In this document: positions 35,583 through 47,403 of the stretch, one piece after another
Layout: each line of letters begins with the position of its first letter
Position numbering within the stretch: position 1 is the first letter of the stretch
Assembly: GCA_032209605.1 (NCBI GenBank)
Contig: JASFXZ010000001.1
Coordinates: 10,930,256-10,994,255, forward strand
DNA: 64,000 nucleotides
Source of the DNA: Mactromeris polynyma
Lineage: Eukaryota > Mollusca > Bivalvia > Venerida > Mactridae
Direction of reading: 5' to 3'
Program-made: the position numbers and the translations under genes
The notes under the pieces: model-generated
What the model was told of the DNA's origin: nothing
Database searches by the model: none
What the model saw: only the letters and a program-made list of their open reading frames with translations

Positions 35583-38500
35583 TAGTAGTAAATTTTTACT
35601 TTGAGGAAACTGATAATATTGCTAAAGAAATGTTATCGTTTTAAGAGAAGACCACACAGGAGAGGTTGCACTCTGATTGGTCAATGGCTCGACTGCAAGC
35701 ATCCTTCATTCCAAGACTTTCATTCACAAATGCATTTACCCGTCAAAAATAGATACATCGCAGTTTGCGGCACATTGATTCTTCTTCTTGTTGCATAATG
35801 TTTCAAGTCAAATGTTTTGCTTGTGCTGCAGAAATTTATATAAAAGCGGCTTGAAGTAGACAGGTCTCTCAATGATAATTATCATTGACTGTGAACAACT
35901 CTAGAAAAAAACCTTCCAGTATTGTCATTGATTATAGAATAAAAAATGTGCAAGATGGACAATAAAATAGAAAATAACAACTAACAGTATGTGATTACAT
36001 TGTCTAGCTGATATCAAACTGTCCTTCCTGATCGTATCAATACAAACTTCTCTACTCTTTTTCGCCCCTAAAATTATTCCTTTGCTAATAATAGATCATT
36101 CGGAGAGGGAAGTTTAAGCTAAAAGGTTGTAATTTCTACATTATTCATTTCCACATAGCTTTATCGGCTGTTGACTGCTTTCTTCGTAAAGAAAAAAAAA
36201 CAAGTTATCGACAGGATAAGTATTCTAAAATCATTTAAGAAAAAAGTTGGTGATTGGTATTGGAATCTGATGGTATAGTGACGATAATGGTCCTCTTTGT
36301 CTGTGATGGAATTTTTTTGTCATTTGTAAGGATTCGTTTAATACGTCTTCATCATTTTATGCCAAGATGTCAATTATTACAATGCTGAGTGCCTCAGAAT
36401 TCGAGAATTTTCTATGAATTCATTATAAAACATTTCTATGGTCTAAATTTTTCTAATGATGAGGTGGAACGAAATCAGAAGTCTAAACTGTCCACCAGGT
36501 TTTCTGAAGAAAGCAAGGATGAGAATTGATGCGGGTTCACGGAAATCCGAGGATTGGACACTTGCGAGAGCTGTTTTTGAGACGATTTAAACCATCTTAG
36601 ATGCTTAAAAGCCAGAAGCTTCAGCAGCCCCCTGGACCCCTTGCCAACGTTTTCTGCTGATTTTGAAATTTTGTATTCTTGTGCCTGAGAAAGTAAACAC
36701 AACTTTAAGTTCATCATCCCACCAGGTTATCTTGCCAATATTGGGGTCTTAGATTTGAACCACTCACTGTTGAGGCTATGCAAAGTCATTTGTCTTCTCC
36801 TGATTCATGTAGGGAAGTTATCCGTTGTTTGGGTGAGGACAGGTTAGTGCTGGTTCGGAACCAATGTAGGTTAGGAAAACTGACTGACTACTGATGAAAA
36901 ATAGCATAAATCTCTCACAAAGCAAAAGTTCCATAAGTTGATATGGTAATCATTTCATAGTATTTTAACTTAAACTTGATCCTTTCCCATTATGCTTCCT
37001 ACTGATGTTCCTGTGACACTCTGAAATGGCATACCTACAAGTGTTAAAGACAAGGAAAACAATTTAAAATTTGAACCTCGTTTCCTATTTTCTATGTCAG
37101 TTTATGGAAAATATGTAGGAAAAATGACCATTCTGCAATTCAATATTCAAAAATTCAGTATCGATGATTCTTGTGAAGCTTATTTGGATTATAAGTATTA
37201 AATATTATTCCTGTTGGTTGCTATGACACTAGCAGAATGTATAAATCATTTAAATGGTCAAAAAGCTCCATTTCAAACTATAATACAATTTAGACCTTAC
37301 AAAAAGTATGAAATATTTAAACAAGGGAAATCAAATTACATCTTGAAACTGCACCCTTTTGTCCAAGATGTCTTGAATTGATTCTGAATTTCTTGAGATT
37401 CTGAGAGTAAAAAGGTTTTATCAGTTTTTTACATTCCCTTTAAAAAAGGAGATAATTTCATTATTGTCCACTATCTAATGGTTGACAGCCTTCCAAATAG
37501 TCATTGTGATTATACCCAACGGAATGCATTGGATTTGAAATTCCTTAAAATATGTCTGGCTCATCTGAACATAAAATGTTTAAATTGGCTTCATCCAGTA
37601 TTGTTTTTACATTTGCTAAAACATCTCTAGTGAGAACCATTGCAATGTATCACTGATTGAAAACATCTTTTTTACCATATTACTTACAGACAAAATTTGT
37701 AAAAAATTGATTTTTTTTTAACTTTATAATAATAAAAAGCTTTCTTCAACGAAAATGGATCCATGCATTATGCGTTTGTTATTTGTTAATGCATGTTTAT
37801 TGACGTTTTAACTATAGGAAATATATTTTACATGTTTGTTTAGGTAAAATGAACAAAAAATGAGCGTAATATTACTGTATCAGTTTTCCTGAGGGTTTAG
37901 TGCAAAATAGTTTCAAATGCTCGACTACCAAAACTCAGTCACAATTGTAATGCACCTTCGATATGTCAGCATCTGACATTCGGTACCATTAACTCTCACA
38001 CAAATAAAACAGAAGACTCACTAGAATCACGTTTTTTTAGCCTTTGGAACTATGTTACAGTAAAATTAGAAAACTTTAAAAAAAAATCTAAATAATATAA
38101 ATGATCAATTGCAGATCTCATTGATAATTTACAAAATTTGATGTATTTCGTTTAAACATGTGCATGACTTGTGTCCATGAATCTTGTTGAATATCCAAAA
38201 TATCAAACTTCATCTGTGGTGTAATATGCCAAGATATACCCCGCATATGTATTCTTCAAACATGTATAAATTCTGTATGTATCCATTATTCTTTTATAGA
38301 TGAAAGTAAGCCACTTGAGCAATCAAATAGATAGGTTTATAAGAAGATAGCATCAAAAAGCCTCTCTTAGGGAAAATTATCATTGATTATAGCTTACATT
38401 GATCTTTTACTAGGGATAAAATATTTTGTTGTGGTAAAGGGAAGTAACTCCAACACTCCTAGTGAATTGATTGTATACAAGTTGTCTCCCTTAAAGCACT

Positions 38501-39531
38501 TCTAAGCAAGAATGCAAGGCTGCTATAGTTGATAATGCAGCGCGCAAATTATTGTGTCTCTGCAGAAACTACACTGTCTTTCAGTCATTAAGTTTATTAC
38601 ACACACATACACAGAGTGTTCATTTTTGTTCTGAATGAATTAATTTTTTATAGAATGCTGTTTAGAAGTGATACTTCATGATTTGGCGAATTATTTTCTA
38701 CTGTTGGTGTTTCCATCATTACTTCTGACAGGTTTCATTATCATTCATCAAGCTTGAAATTTCATTTTTGTGTTTAATAGGTTCTTCGCAAGTATTATAA
38801 TTAGTTTAAAGCTTTAAGAAAATTCATGTCAACCGTGAGAAGCCATTTTTGATTGCCAGATTTTTACCATTTTTAATGGAGTTTTATCCACGTTGTAGAC
38901 ATTAGATTATTGAAATGTTTCTAATGGAAATATAAAGAATATGCTTAATAGTTGATTGATATCTATGACTGTATCAGGAATATCAAATGGAGACTAGAGA
39001 ATTCTTATTGCTTAATGGTGACTGAATTATATAAGAAGTAGTATATGCTCATTCTAACATATTTCCATCTTACATAAAATTTAGTACTGGCGCAGTACGA
39101 GGATTTAGTCATAATATTTTAGAATCCGAAAGTAATTTATAGATAGAGATTGTAGATCAAACTTGTTATAATTATATAGCTTGTAGTTCATATAAAATCG
39201 TGCAAAATCATGAAGTATGACTCCACTATAAGTTTCTTATTTGCTGTCTCACAGTTTGAATCTTAACATTTTACATAGAGGTGTGGATGATTGTTTTAAA
39301 ACCCAACCTTGCATGAAATTTCAGAGGGATATAACCCCGATTGGAAAAAAAGATATAAAGGTAACGGTGATACTTTTAACCCCACCCTCCTTGTCAGTTC
39401 CTCTATGGAAACCCAGTTCCATATATTTCCTTGGTAAACCCCCTCATCCATGTTTCTTTTAGAATATGTTTTCCTTTCTTTTCTTTTTAACAACAGTGAT
39501 CTTTTCTTAGTAGAAATGTGACCAAAACGGG

Positions 39532-39647
39532 ATCACAGCTGATGAAATGTGTGTTGTTTGTGTATATAACGGTGGTATTGTGTATAATTACTTACACCCT
39601 GCTGGAACACAACATTTCATCGTCATGCATCTGTCATCAGCTGTGAT
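39532..39647. repeat. Foldback with perfect 14-bp arms
   Basis: ATCACAGCTGATGA at 39532-39545 and TCATCAGCTGTGAT at 39634-39647 are exact reverse complements. Inner blocks ATGAAATGT and ACATTTCAT also pair. The total span is 116 bases with an 88-base interior. It could be a small non-autonomous DNA element. Confidence 0.75.
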
Positions 39648-41046
39648 TAGTATTCTATGATCGACTGTTTCTTTTTCTGCATGAAAATCTTGCTGAATTC
39701 TGACAGTGAAGTTACTGCGCTATTGCGTCTGCTTGCCCGACATTCATGTGCGCATTTATTTCATTTCAAGCTTGTTTAGACTGTATGCGCAGTTTGTTTT
39801 AATGGCAATGTCGCTTTCCCTGCCTTATATTGCACAGTACCTAACCACGACATCGCCATGGCTGTGACCTTATCATGGCTGTGACAATCTCGACAACTCT
39901 TAACAAAGTTTCTCAATTTTAACTTGCTAACAGATTTTTGAAAAAGAAACATGTATACAGAGTTTTGGTCATAACATATGTATGTGTATTATTCATGTCA
40001 ATTACTTAATGCTTACTTTTTAGTCATATGCAAAGCATTTGATTAAACACTTAGCTGTCATTTATAGTGTCCCTTCTGCGTTGTCTATGTGTCTTTTAAT
40101 ATGTGTTATTTCTTCTTTTTCTCTCATTTCTTACAATCTATCAATCTTAGACAATCTTCGGCATTTCCTTGCTTTATTGATAAAAAAATTAATGTTTAAC
40201 CTTAAACCATAATACATGTATTATATAGATTTTTACAATCTACCCATGAAAGTGTTAGCAATTTTACCTGAAATTCAATGTTAGACAGTTTAGACAGTTA
40301 GAACGTAAACATAAGATGCATGTTTGGACAATTTATTGGTTTTATTTTTTTGTAAAAAAAAATAAGTTTTACATTGTTTTAATTTCCCATGAAATAATTG
40401 TCTTGAAAAGTCTAAAATTTCTGCTTGTCTTTAATGAAACATTGCACAAGTAGTTTATAATTAGAATATAAATGATTATAACCCAGTTCTGTGTTTGTAA
40501 TTGTATGCATTGTTTATCTAAATTGGAAAAGTTTCTCATACCTGGGAAAAGACTTAATTGTCTTCGGGGAAAGATTGTGAATGTACTTACGTGTCCTGTT
40601 TCTTAATTGTTTTTGTCAATGCGTCTTTTACTCGTTAAGTACATCGTATAATTTGTATTACTCTACTGAATCTGCCAGGACAGAACTGTGCTTGTGTATA
40701 AAAAAAACATTCAATAATGCACACTTGCCTTAGTTTGGCTTCTTTCTGTGAATGTTGACCTTGCCAGTGTTTCGTATGTCTGTGGTACGGTAATACCTCT
40801 TTTAAACTTGAGCACTGCGTATGGATATTTCATCCTGCATCCCTTTACAAACAATCTTTCAGAATTTAACTGAAAATTATCTTATAATTTTTGGAATTGT
40901 CTGTTAAATCATTTACTGGTAGCTTGTTTCAACATATATCCCCAAACAACGTCACAAAAGTTTCAGAATGTCGCCACAAAATGCCATTCTTGTCTCTGTG
41001 TTCTGTAAAATATTGTCAAATTGTAATTTCTATTGTTAATTTGCAG

Positions 41047-41229
41047 AAGACTTACAAGGTTATCCAATTATTGTGGAGAATCCAAGCCTGATTAATGTGG
41101 AAAAAGATCAGACCGCAACCTTGAAGTGTGCTGCTAAGGCGGAGTCTGGTGAACCACCGGAGATATATTGGCTGAAAGATAACATACCATTAGATATTGC
41201 TGATCCAAGAATTCGAGTTGATTATGATG
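41047..41229 (+). CDS. Lar: LAR-type RPTP: Ig-like domain 2, N-terminal half
   Basis: This is a 183-base exon, phase 1-1, from EDLQGYPIIVENPSLINVEK to PRIRVDYD. It has the first Ig cysteine (TLKCAAKA) and the core Trp (IYWLKDNIPLD). GEPPEIYWLKD aligns with the GNPDPEITWFKD region of LAR Ig2. The exon ends exactly where vertebrate LAR-RPTPs carry the optional meA micro-exon, so the gene keeps a splice junction there. The acceptor is attgttaatttgcag and the donor gatg|gtaatt. The domain completes in 42741-42851. Confidence 0.9.
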
Positions 41230-41388
41230 GTAATTATTTTGTCGTAATTATATATGTTCTATGATTAACGAATCGTCTGTGGTGAAATAAACATTATGTT
41301 ATTTGAATTAACACCTCAGGGATTTTAAAGGTTGATTAAACTTGGATGTTGGTTACAAATTGTAAAGTAATTGCTCAAGTTTGCTTTA

Positions 41389-42377
41389 TTATACCCCCAC
41401 AAATGAAGCAGACAGACCAAAAACCAACTGACCCATTGACCATCTGACTGACATAGTGTCACTCCTATAACTTTACAGGAAGCTACGGGTGTCTTTTGAT
41501 GTATTTATACTACGAATTTATGTATACATGTCACTACAATAAACAATTTACTTACTGACTCGCTTACTAGAACACATTCTTAAAAAATGTAACTCTCTAC
41601 TGTATCTGCTTTTGAGAATAAAACAATTCCTTACACTTCATATGAGAAAAGTATTCTTCAATGCTTATATTTTGCCACACCTTGATTATTGCTGCACTGT
41701 CTGGGGAAACTGCAGTGATGAACTGTCAAATAAGGTATATAAATTCCAGAAAAGAGCAGCTCGAATAATTCTTGACCAGACATATGATGCACCTACACAA
41801 ACCTTATTTAAAGAACTGAAATGCAAGACCATAATTATTCTCTGCAAAAAAGCTGTTTTTGTGTATAAATCAATAAATAATATATTTCCTAAATACATGT
41901 GTAACTTGTTTAATGAAACAAGTAACACATCTTTAAGATCACACTCAAGCAACACTATACATTCCAAAACCCAGACTTGAATTTTGTAGAAATTCTCTTG
42001 CATATTCTGGAACAAAATTTCACAAAATATTTGCCAGTCAAATACCCTACATACTTTCAAAAGATTGCACCTCACATGGTTTTACTCTGGTGGGCCACAT
42101 AATGTTACATTGTAAATAGTGTCATGTCTATTGTTATATATTTATGTATAATCTCATACATTGTTGTTTTTTTCAGGTAAAATTTTAATTGTTTGTGTAT
42201 CTATACCTGCCTATTATAATGGTTTATGTAGCATAATGTTGTAAACATGTATATATCATAGAGGCTCACAGGGAAGACTGGGCTTGCCCAACTGTGATGC
42301 CTCTTTAAATAAAGTCGTTATTATTATTATTATTATATTACTTACAAGAAAAAAAGAACCCGTGTGGGGGTATGAAA
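41389..42377. mobile_element. Inverted-repeat DNA element interrupted by a LINE fragment
   Basis: The left end, ttatacccccacaaatgaag, at about 41389 and the right end, cgtgtgggggtatgaa, ending near 42377 are inverted repeats sharing ATACCCCCACA. The unit left of the LINE (41389 to about 41540) and the short piece right of it (42340-42377) would be the halves of one small element into which the LINE inserted. There is no transposase ORF. Confidence 0.5.
41540..42340 (+). mobile_element. 5'-truncated non-LTR retrotransposon (LINE) 3' end
   Basis: An ORF at 41612-41980 resembles the C-terminal part of LINE reverse transcriptases: AYILPHLDYCCTVWGNCSDE and then KFQKRAARIILD are typical of the segment after the catalytic domain. 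The frame continues after a one-base shift near 41960 to a stop near 42117, so the copy is decayed. A 3' UTR follows, ending in ctctttaaataaagtcgtta and a short TTA repeat tail at 42317-42338, typical of LINEs with microsatellite tails. The catalytic domain and endonuclease are missing. It is a dead copy in sense orientation within the intron. The clade (CR1, L2 or Jockey-like) is not resolved. Confidence 0.8.
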
Positions 42378-42740
42378 CATAGTTAGTTATAGCTCTAGTT
42401 TCTGATTGCAATTTCACTGTTGGCCAATTGTTCATTATAATACAAAACAAAATATTAATTACGTAGGTAAACGACTATTCCCTATATATTCAATGATGCA
42501 GAGTAAGTTCTTTTCAGTCTCAAAATGATAGCAAATGTTATTCATTTCAGACATTCTATCTAGCTTCAACGATTATCAGTAATAGTTGTGGAATGTACTG
42601 CCTACGTGATAAAACCCGCATAATATCGTACCTTAATCTTGCAGTTTTAATAAATATCAATTTTGAAATAAAGCAAGGGAGACAAATCTAAGTCTAATGA
42701 AACTGTAAATTATTTTGAGTTGCTTCCCTTGTGTTTACAG

Positions 42741-42851
42741 GCACTCTTACTATAGAAAGAGCGCAAGAGCGGGACCATGCAAAGTATGAATGTGTGGCTG
42801 AGAATGAAGTGGGCGTGGCGTACTCATCAGCTGCCATGTTATATGTAAAAG
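42741..42851 (+). CDS. Lar: LAR-type RPTP: Ig-like domain 2, C-terminal half
   Basis: This is a 111-base exon, phase 1-1. It encodes TLTIERAQERDHAKYECVAE and then NEVGVAYSSAAMLYVK, the second half of Ig2 with the D-x-A-x-Y-x-C motif and the second cysteine. It joins the previous exon through a Gly codon to give VDYD-G-TLTIE, as in LAR isoforms without meA. The end YVK leads straight into VRRVPPHF of the Ig3 exon, without the ELRE (meB) insert known from vertebrates. The acceptor is cccttgtgtttacag and the donor aaaag|gtaagg. Confidence 0.9.
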
Positions 42852-45300
42852 GTAAGGCTTGTTGCTAAAATGAATAATGAAAGCTCTTCATGTACCAAAA
42901 TATTTATTGACTGATAAAATATGGAGGATTTATCTGGTTACATAAAATTCCTATCTCCATAGATTAAATCTTGCTTTATGGTTCTTTCTGAATATGTTAG
43001 CAGATAAGTCATAAAGGTGCTTCACCTTAATATAAGATATCAATCAACTTACAATGTATGTATATAACTGGAATGATGAATTTCTTATTTCTGTGATTTA
43101 GCATAAGAAGTTAGTCCTTGCTTCATTTTTAGAGAATATTATAAAAAAGGAAAATGGCGTTCTATACATGTACAGTTGTCACCAAGATCTGCTCACTGCT
43201 CACTCAAAATGAATGACTTGCTTTTGTTATTACAAGGCTGATCATTTTCGCCACTACCTTGGTAGGTTGGAAGTATTAGTTAATGCCTTACTGAGTTTAT
43301 ACTTCAGAATTAAAGCAGTATTTCCATGGACATAGTGATATAGTTGGTCCGATGTTAGCATCCATAATTTGAATACCAGTCACATATCCAAGTGTACCCA
43401 TTTATTCTAAAGCATTCAAATTGTAAAATCAATATTATGTTGTAGTGACAATCAAAATGCCATATCAATACTGAAATATAGCATAAGAACACATCATTGG
43501 GCCCTAATTTCCTAGATTTACACAATGAAAGCCCCCTACAGCAACGTCCCCGTCTTGTAGCATTGTAGCAGCACTGCTTGGTTGGTACCTGCTCCTACCT
43601 GGCATACAATTACAATGCAGTGGTAAGCTAGGGAATACTGGTTGGAAAAAGACATTATACTTAACATTGACAGTTTGTTTCGAGTTACCAGATGGTTCAA
43701 CATTGATTTACATTCATGTGCACTTTATTGATGAATCGATAGAGCATGTCCACCACCTTGTTTTAAATCTCACATGTTAAGTAATAAAATCACCCACATT
43801 GTTTTGTAATATTTATCCAATAACTTGGATATTAATGGGTCCTATCATTGATGTAGAGAAATATGTTACATACACAGTATATACAGAGCATAGTCTGTGC
43901 AATAACATATTAATGTTAATTATCTTTGATGCAAAACACAAGCATTATTCAACATTATATGCAATTTACATTTCCGCCCATTTCCAAATTGCCGGGGATT
44001 TCACTGGTTGGAAAAAAACACAATTATACCGTTGTATCATCTACTATGATATGAAGAACTACTTAACACATACATGTCATGTGGGAACTAATTTATTTCT
44101 GCGGAATAAAACTAACAAGAGAAGATAATCATCTATAATTGTGAAATAATTGAAACTAAAGAGCATCTACACATCTTCCATAATATTTCGAGCTGCAGCT
44201 GTTTCTATGCTTGTAAATATCTTTCTTGTAATCAATGTTAATTTTCTCCCCTACTTGCATTTTATTCAATAGTGTTTCTGCAATCTTTTTTTTTACCATG
44301 AATTCTTTCAATATGCTGTGGAATGAAATCTTTACCAACATATAATACCATTGCCAATCCTTGGATCAGTGCTATTTCATTTATTGAAGAATCTCGTAAT
44401 GCCACTAGTTGGAGCTAAGCTTAGGCTGTATTTTCTAGAGCATCCAAATGTTGTTACAATTCTTAATCAGCAAATTCTGCAAGTTTTATTCCAACAAATT
44501 CAGTGAACTCTAAAACTTACCCTAAAGATCGTAGACTTTTATTGAAATTGATGTTTTTTTATTATTAAAAACTACTTATTCCTTGTTTTTATTCCCGTCT
44601 AACTGTTCTACCATTATGTAATAGCTAGTTGGTAGTGCACGTTATATATTTGCAGGCTATAAATGTATCATATAATATCATACAGTTTACCTTTAATCAT
44701 AAAATACCTGGCTTCAATTTCTGATTCTGTTAATTTCATTTGAAGGTTGCTTTAGGCAAGCTTAATTATGTATCAAATATAAATGTAAAACTGTAAATTG
44801 ACACAAGTATACCTTAATATCTTTTACTGATACAACATTCTCCGATGGTGTTATTTGGCAGCCGAGTAAAACATCTCTTGAATTTACCAGGTAATCACAC
44901 AAATGTTTCCTTCTGCTAAATCATGTATCAAACTTGATGAATTTAGAACGTTATGTCGGATATACAGCAGCTGGTTACCATTATATAATGAATATCATAA
45001 GATAAAAAACTCATTACAAAAACAAATTAAAGTTTATTTCTAAAATTATTAAGATTCCTTGTTGTTTACCTGAGATAGAATTCGTTATAGAGCATATTAA
45101 ATGAGATTAGCCAATCAGCCCATAGGGATTTTTCAGAAGTTTGATTAGAATTTCATAATGTTTGATTGCAACATATCATTAACTTAATCAACTACCTGTA
45201 TGCACGTATGTTGTTACATTAATGCACCAGACAATTACTGCTGTATATATCATGCACCATCTTCAGACCAACACACGTCAGCAGATGCACGTTTTGGCTC

Positions 45301-45965
45301 TTCCTATAGGAACTGTTGATAGAAAATTCTTCCTATAGGAACTGTTGATAGAAAATTCTTCCTATAGGAACTGTTGATAGAAAATACTTCCTATAGGAAC
45401 TGTTGATAGAAAATTCTTCCTATAGAAACTGTTGATAGAAAATTCTTCCTATAGGAACTGTTGATAGAAAATTCTTCCTATAGAAACTGTTGATAGAAAA
45501 TGCTTCCTATAGGAACTGTTGATAGAAAATTCTTCCTATAGGAACTGTTGATAGAAAATGCTTCCTATAGGAACTGTTGATAGAAAATTCTTCCTATAGG
45601 AACTGTTGGTAGAAAATTCTTCCTATAGGAACTGTTGATAGAAAATTCTTCCTATAGGAACCGTTGATAGAAAATACTTCCTATAGGAACTGTTGATAGA
45701 AAATTTTCTTCCTATAGGAACTGTTGATAGAAAATTCTTCCTATAGGAACTGTTGATAGAAAATTCTTCCTATAGGAACTGTTGATAGAAAATTTTCTTC
45801 CTATAGGAACCGTTGATAGAAAATTCTTCCTATAGGAACCGTTGATAGAAAATTCTTCCTATAGGAACTGTTGATAGAAAATTCTTCCTATAGGAACTGT
45901 TGATAGAAAATTTTCTTCCTATAGGAACTGTTGATAGAAAATTCTTCCTATAGGAACCGTTGATA
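45301..45965 (+). repeat. 29-bp minisatellite, 22 full copies plus a part
   Basis: The unit is ttcctataggaactgttgat followed by agaaaattc. Copies 5 and 7 read tatagaaac, copies 13, 18, 19 and 23 have accg for actg, and copies 14, 17 and 21 are 31 bases long (aattttc). Every standard copy contains the perfect 12-bp palindrome TTCCTATAGGAA. Copies are almost identical, so the array is young or kept homogeneous. It lies inside intron 6. Confidence 0.97.
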
Positions 45966-47403
45966 CTGTTGTTGATGTGAGATTATTGCTCTTTTATGAC
46001 TCAGAGCTTACAAACAATAGTTCAAAAACGTAACATATTAATGAGTTCTTTGATTTTCATATTTCTTTGAAAATATTTAATACAAACACAGTTTGACAGA
46101 AACATAGACTTTCTCCAGTACCATGGTTACAGTTTTGATTGAGATTTATCAGAGATCAAATTTCATATTTTTCATCATTTATACCCATACAGTCCTTGCT
46201 TCCATCAAATAGCTGCCAATTAGGGTTGAAAATACAACAGGTGAGATTATAATTAGCACAATTTATGTCCATGTCTTATTCTAAATCTGTCTGACACTTT
46301 ATAAACAAGTCTGTGTTTGAGAACTTACAAGTGTAAGGATGATTCTGATTATAGATTGGTTATCCAGCCTACACACTGATGGTTTACAGCTGGGTAGATA
46401 TACATAATCCTGGATCTTCTTCTGGTGTACTGTGTAAGCATATGATTTCAACTCATTGTGGAAAGACATTTTAAACTATGATATAATATGTTTTAGCACC
46501 TTTCTGGCCAGGTAATGATTCATAGCGTTTGTAAGTTCAGTTAAAATGTCTTCTTCTGTCAGAAAGTCTTCTTAGATAATTATGTTGGTGGATAGTAAAA
46601 AAATAAATTGATACCACATGAAATATCTACACTTATACATACAACTAATCTCTCAGACACCCTACAGTTTGTTTTATTTTCTTCACACAATGAATTTGAA
46701 CAACAAGTTCTCCAGACATATGGTCATGATCATCAAATCATCCTTCAGATACCTTGACTATATGTAATATATGAATTAAATGTATTCAAACTTAAATATT
46801 ACCACATCTTATAAAACATACAGTCATACATATAATCTCTTGAAATTAATATACACATTTTGTGGTCTCGGCTAAATGCATTCATCTTCTGGTTCTATCT
46901 GAAATCTATAATTCTATATTCATGTTAGGTTTAATATTAATTTCCTGAATTTGCTCTGTGAAGGTTTTGAAGAGGACTCGGTAAGACTTGAAATGATTTT
47001 ATGATATTTGAAAATGAAATACCTCCTAGGCAAACTAATTGGTTTATCATTCAGAGCGCTAAAGGAAATATTTCTTTAATTGAATGTAGAATAACATTGA
47101 TTGTTTGGTAATGTGATCAGAGGTAGGATTCGCCTGATTGTTGATTGCAATAGGTAGTAATTTACTGTAACAAATATAGTGGCTTTATTCAGATGATTTA
47201 ATCAATGATTGCTGAGATCTTTTCAAGAAAATCATGAATATATTGCCAATACTGGCTGTAATTAGGGAGTACCTTCTTTAAGTGTACAACATTGCTTTTG
47301 CCTGGATTCAGAGCCATCATTTGTTAACTTATTACTCCATACTGTAAGCTCACATATGTCTTTGTACATTCTTTGCATATTGAGTAATGTCCACCTTAGT
47401 CGT

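Larger units (their letters stand above)
31509..41046 (+). other. Lar: Intron 4 of the LAR-like gene (9.5 kb)
   Basis: This phase-1 intron lies between the Ig1 and Ig2 exons. It contains a MITE-like element (31600-31901), a candidate minus-strand coding exon (33983-34277), a small inverted-repeat fragment (35503-35582) and a foldback (39532-39647). I see nothing else in 31.9-33.9, 34.3-35.5, 35.6-39.5 and 39.7-41.0 kb apart from short chance ORFs and poly-A/T runs. Confidence 0.7.
41230..42740 (+). other. Lar: Intron 5, splitting Ig2 (1.5 kb)
   Basis: This is a phase-1 intron from gtaatt to cttgtgtttacag, at the position homologous to the vertebrate meA site. About two thirds of it is an inverted-repeat element with a nested LINE fragment (41389-42377). 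No phase-compatible micro-exon was recognised in the remaining 500 bases. Confidence 0.7.

Noticed and set aside
36475..36717. 80-residue minus-strand ORF considered as a partner exon of the nested gene
   Set aside because: The sequence looks like a repeat fragment and ends in no recognisable splice site in a matching phase.
41686..42075. 129-residue ORF on the minus strand
   Set aside because: It is the antisense shadow of the LINE reverse-transcriptase remnant, which reads as protein on the plus strand.
43799..44128. 109-residue ORF in intron 6
   Set aside because: It resembles no family, the local composition is AT-rich, and there is no sign of codon bias or splice sites.
45301..45965. 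Regularly spaced 29-bp repeats considered as a CRISPR-like array
   Set aside because: The units are contiguous with no unique spacers, and the genome is eukaryotic; it is a minisatellite.
46901..46990. Candidate meB-like micro-exon before gtaagactt at 46981
   Set aside because: The available upstream AGs give 8 or 17 bases, not multiples of three, and lack a pyrimidine tract.
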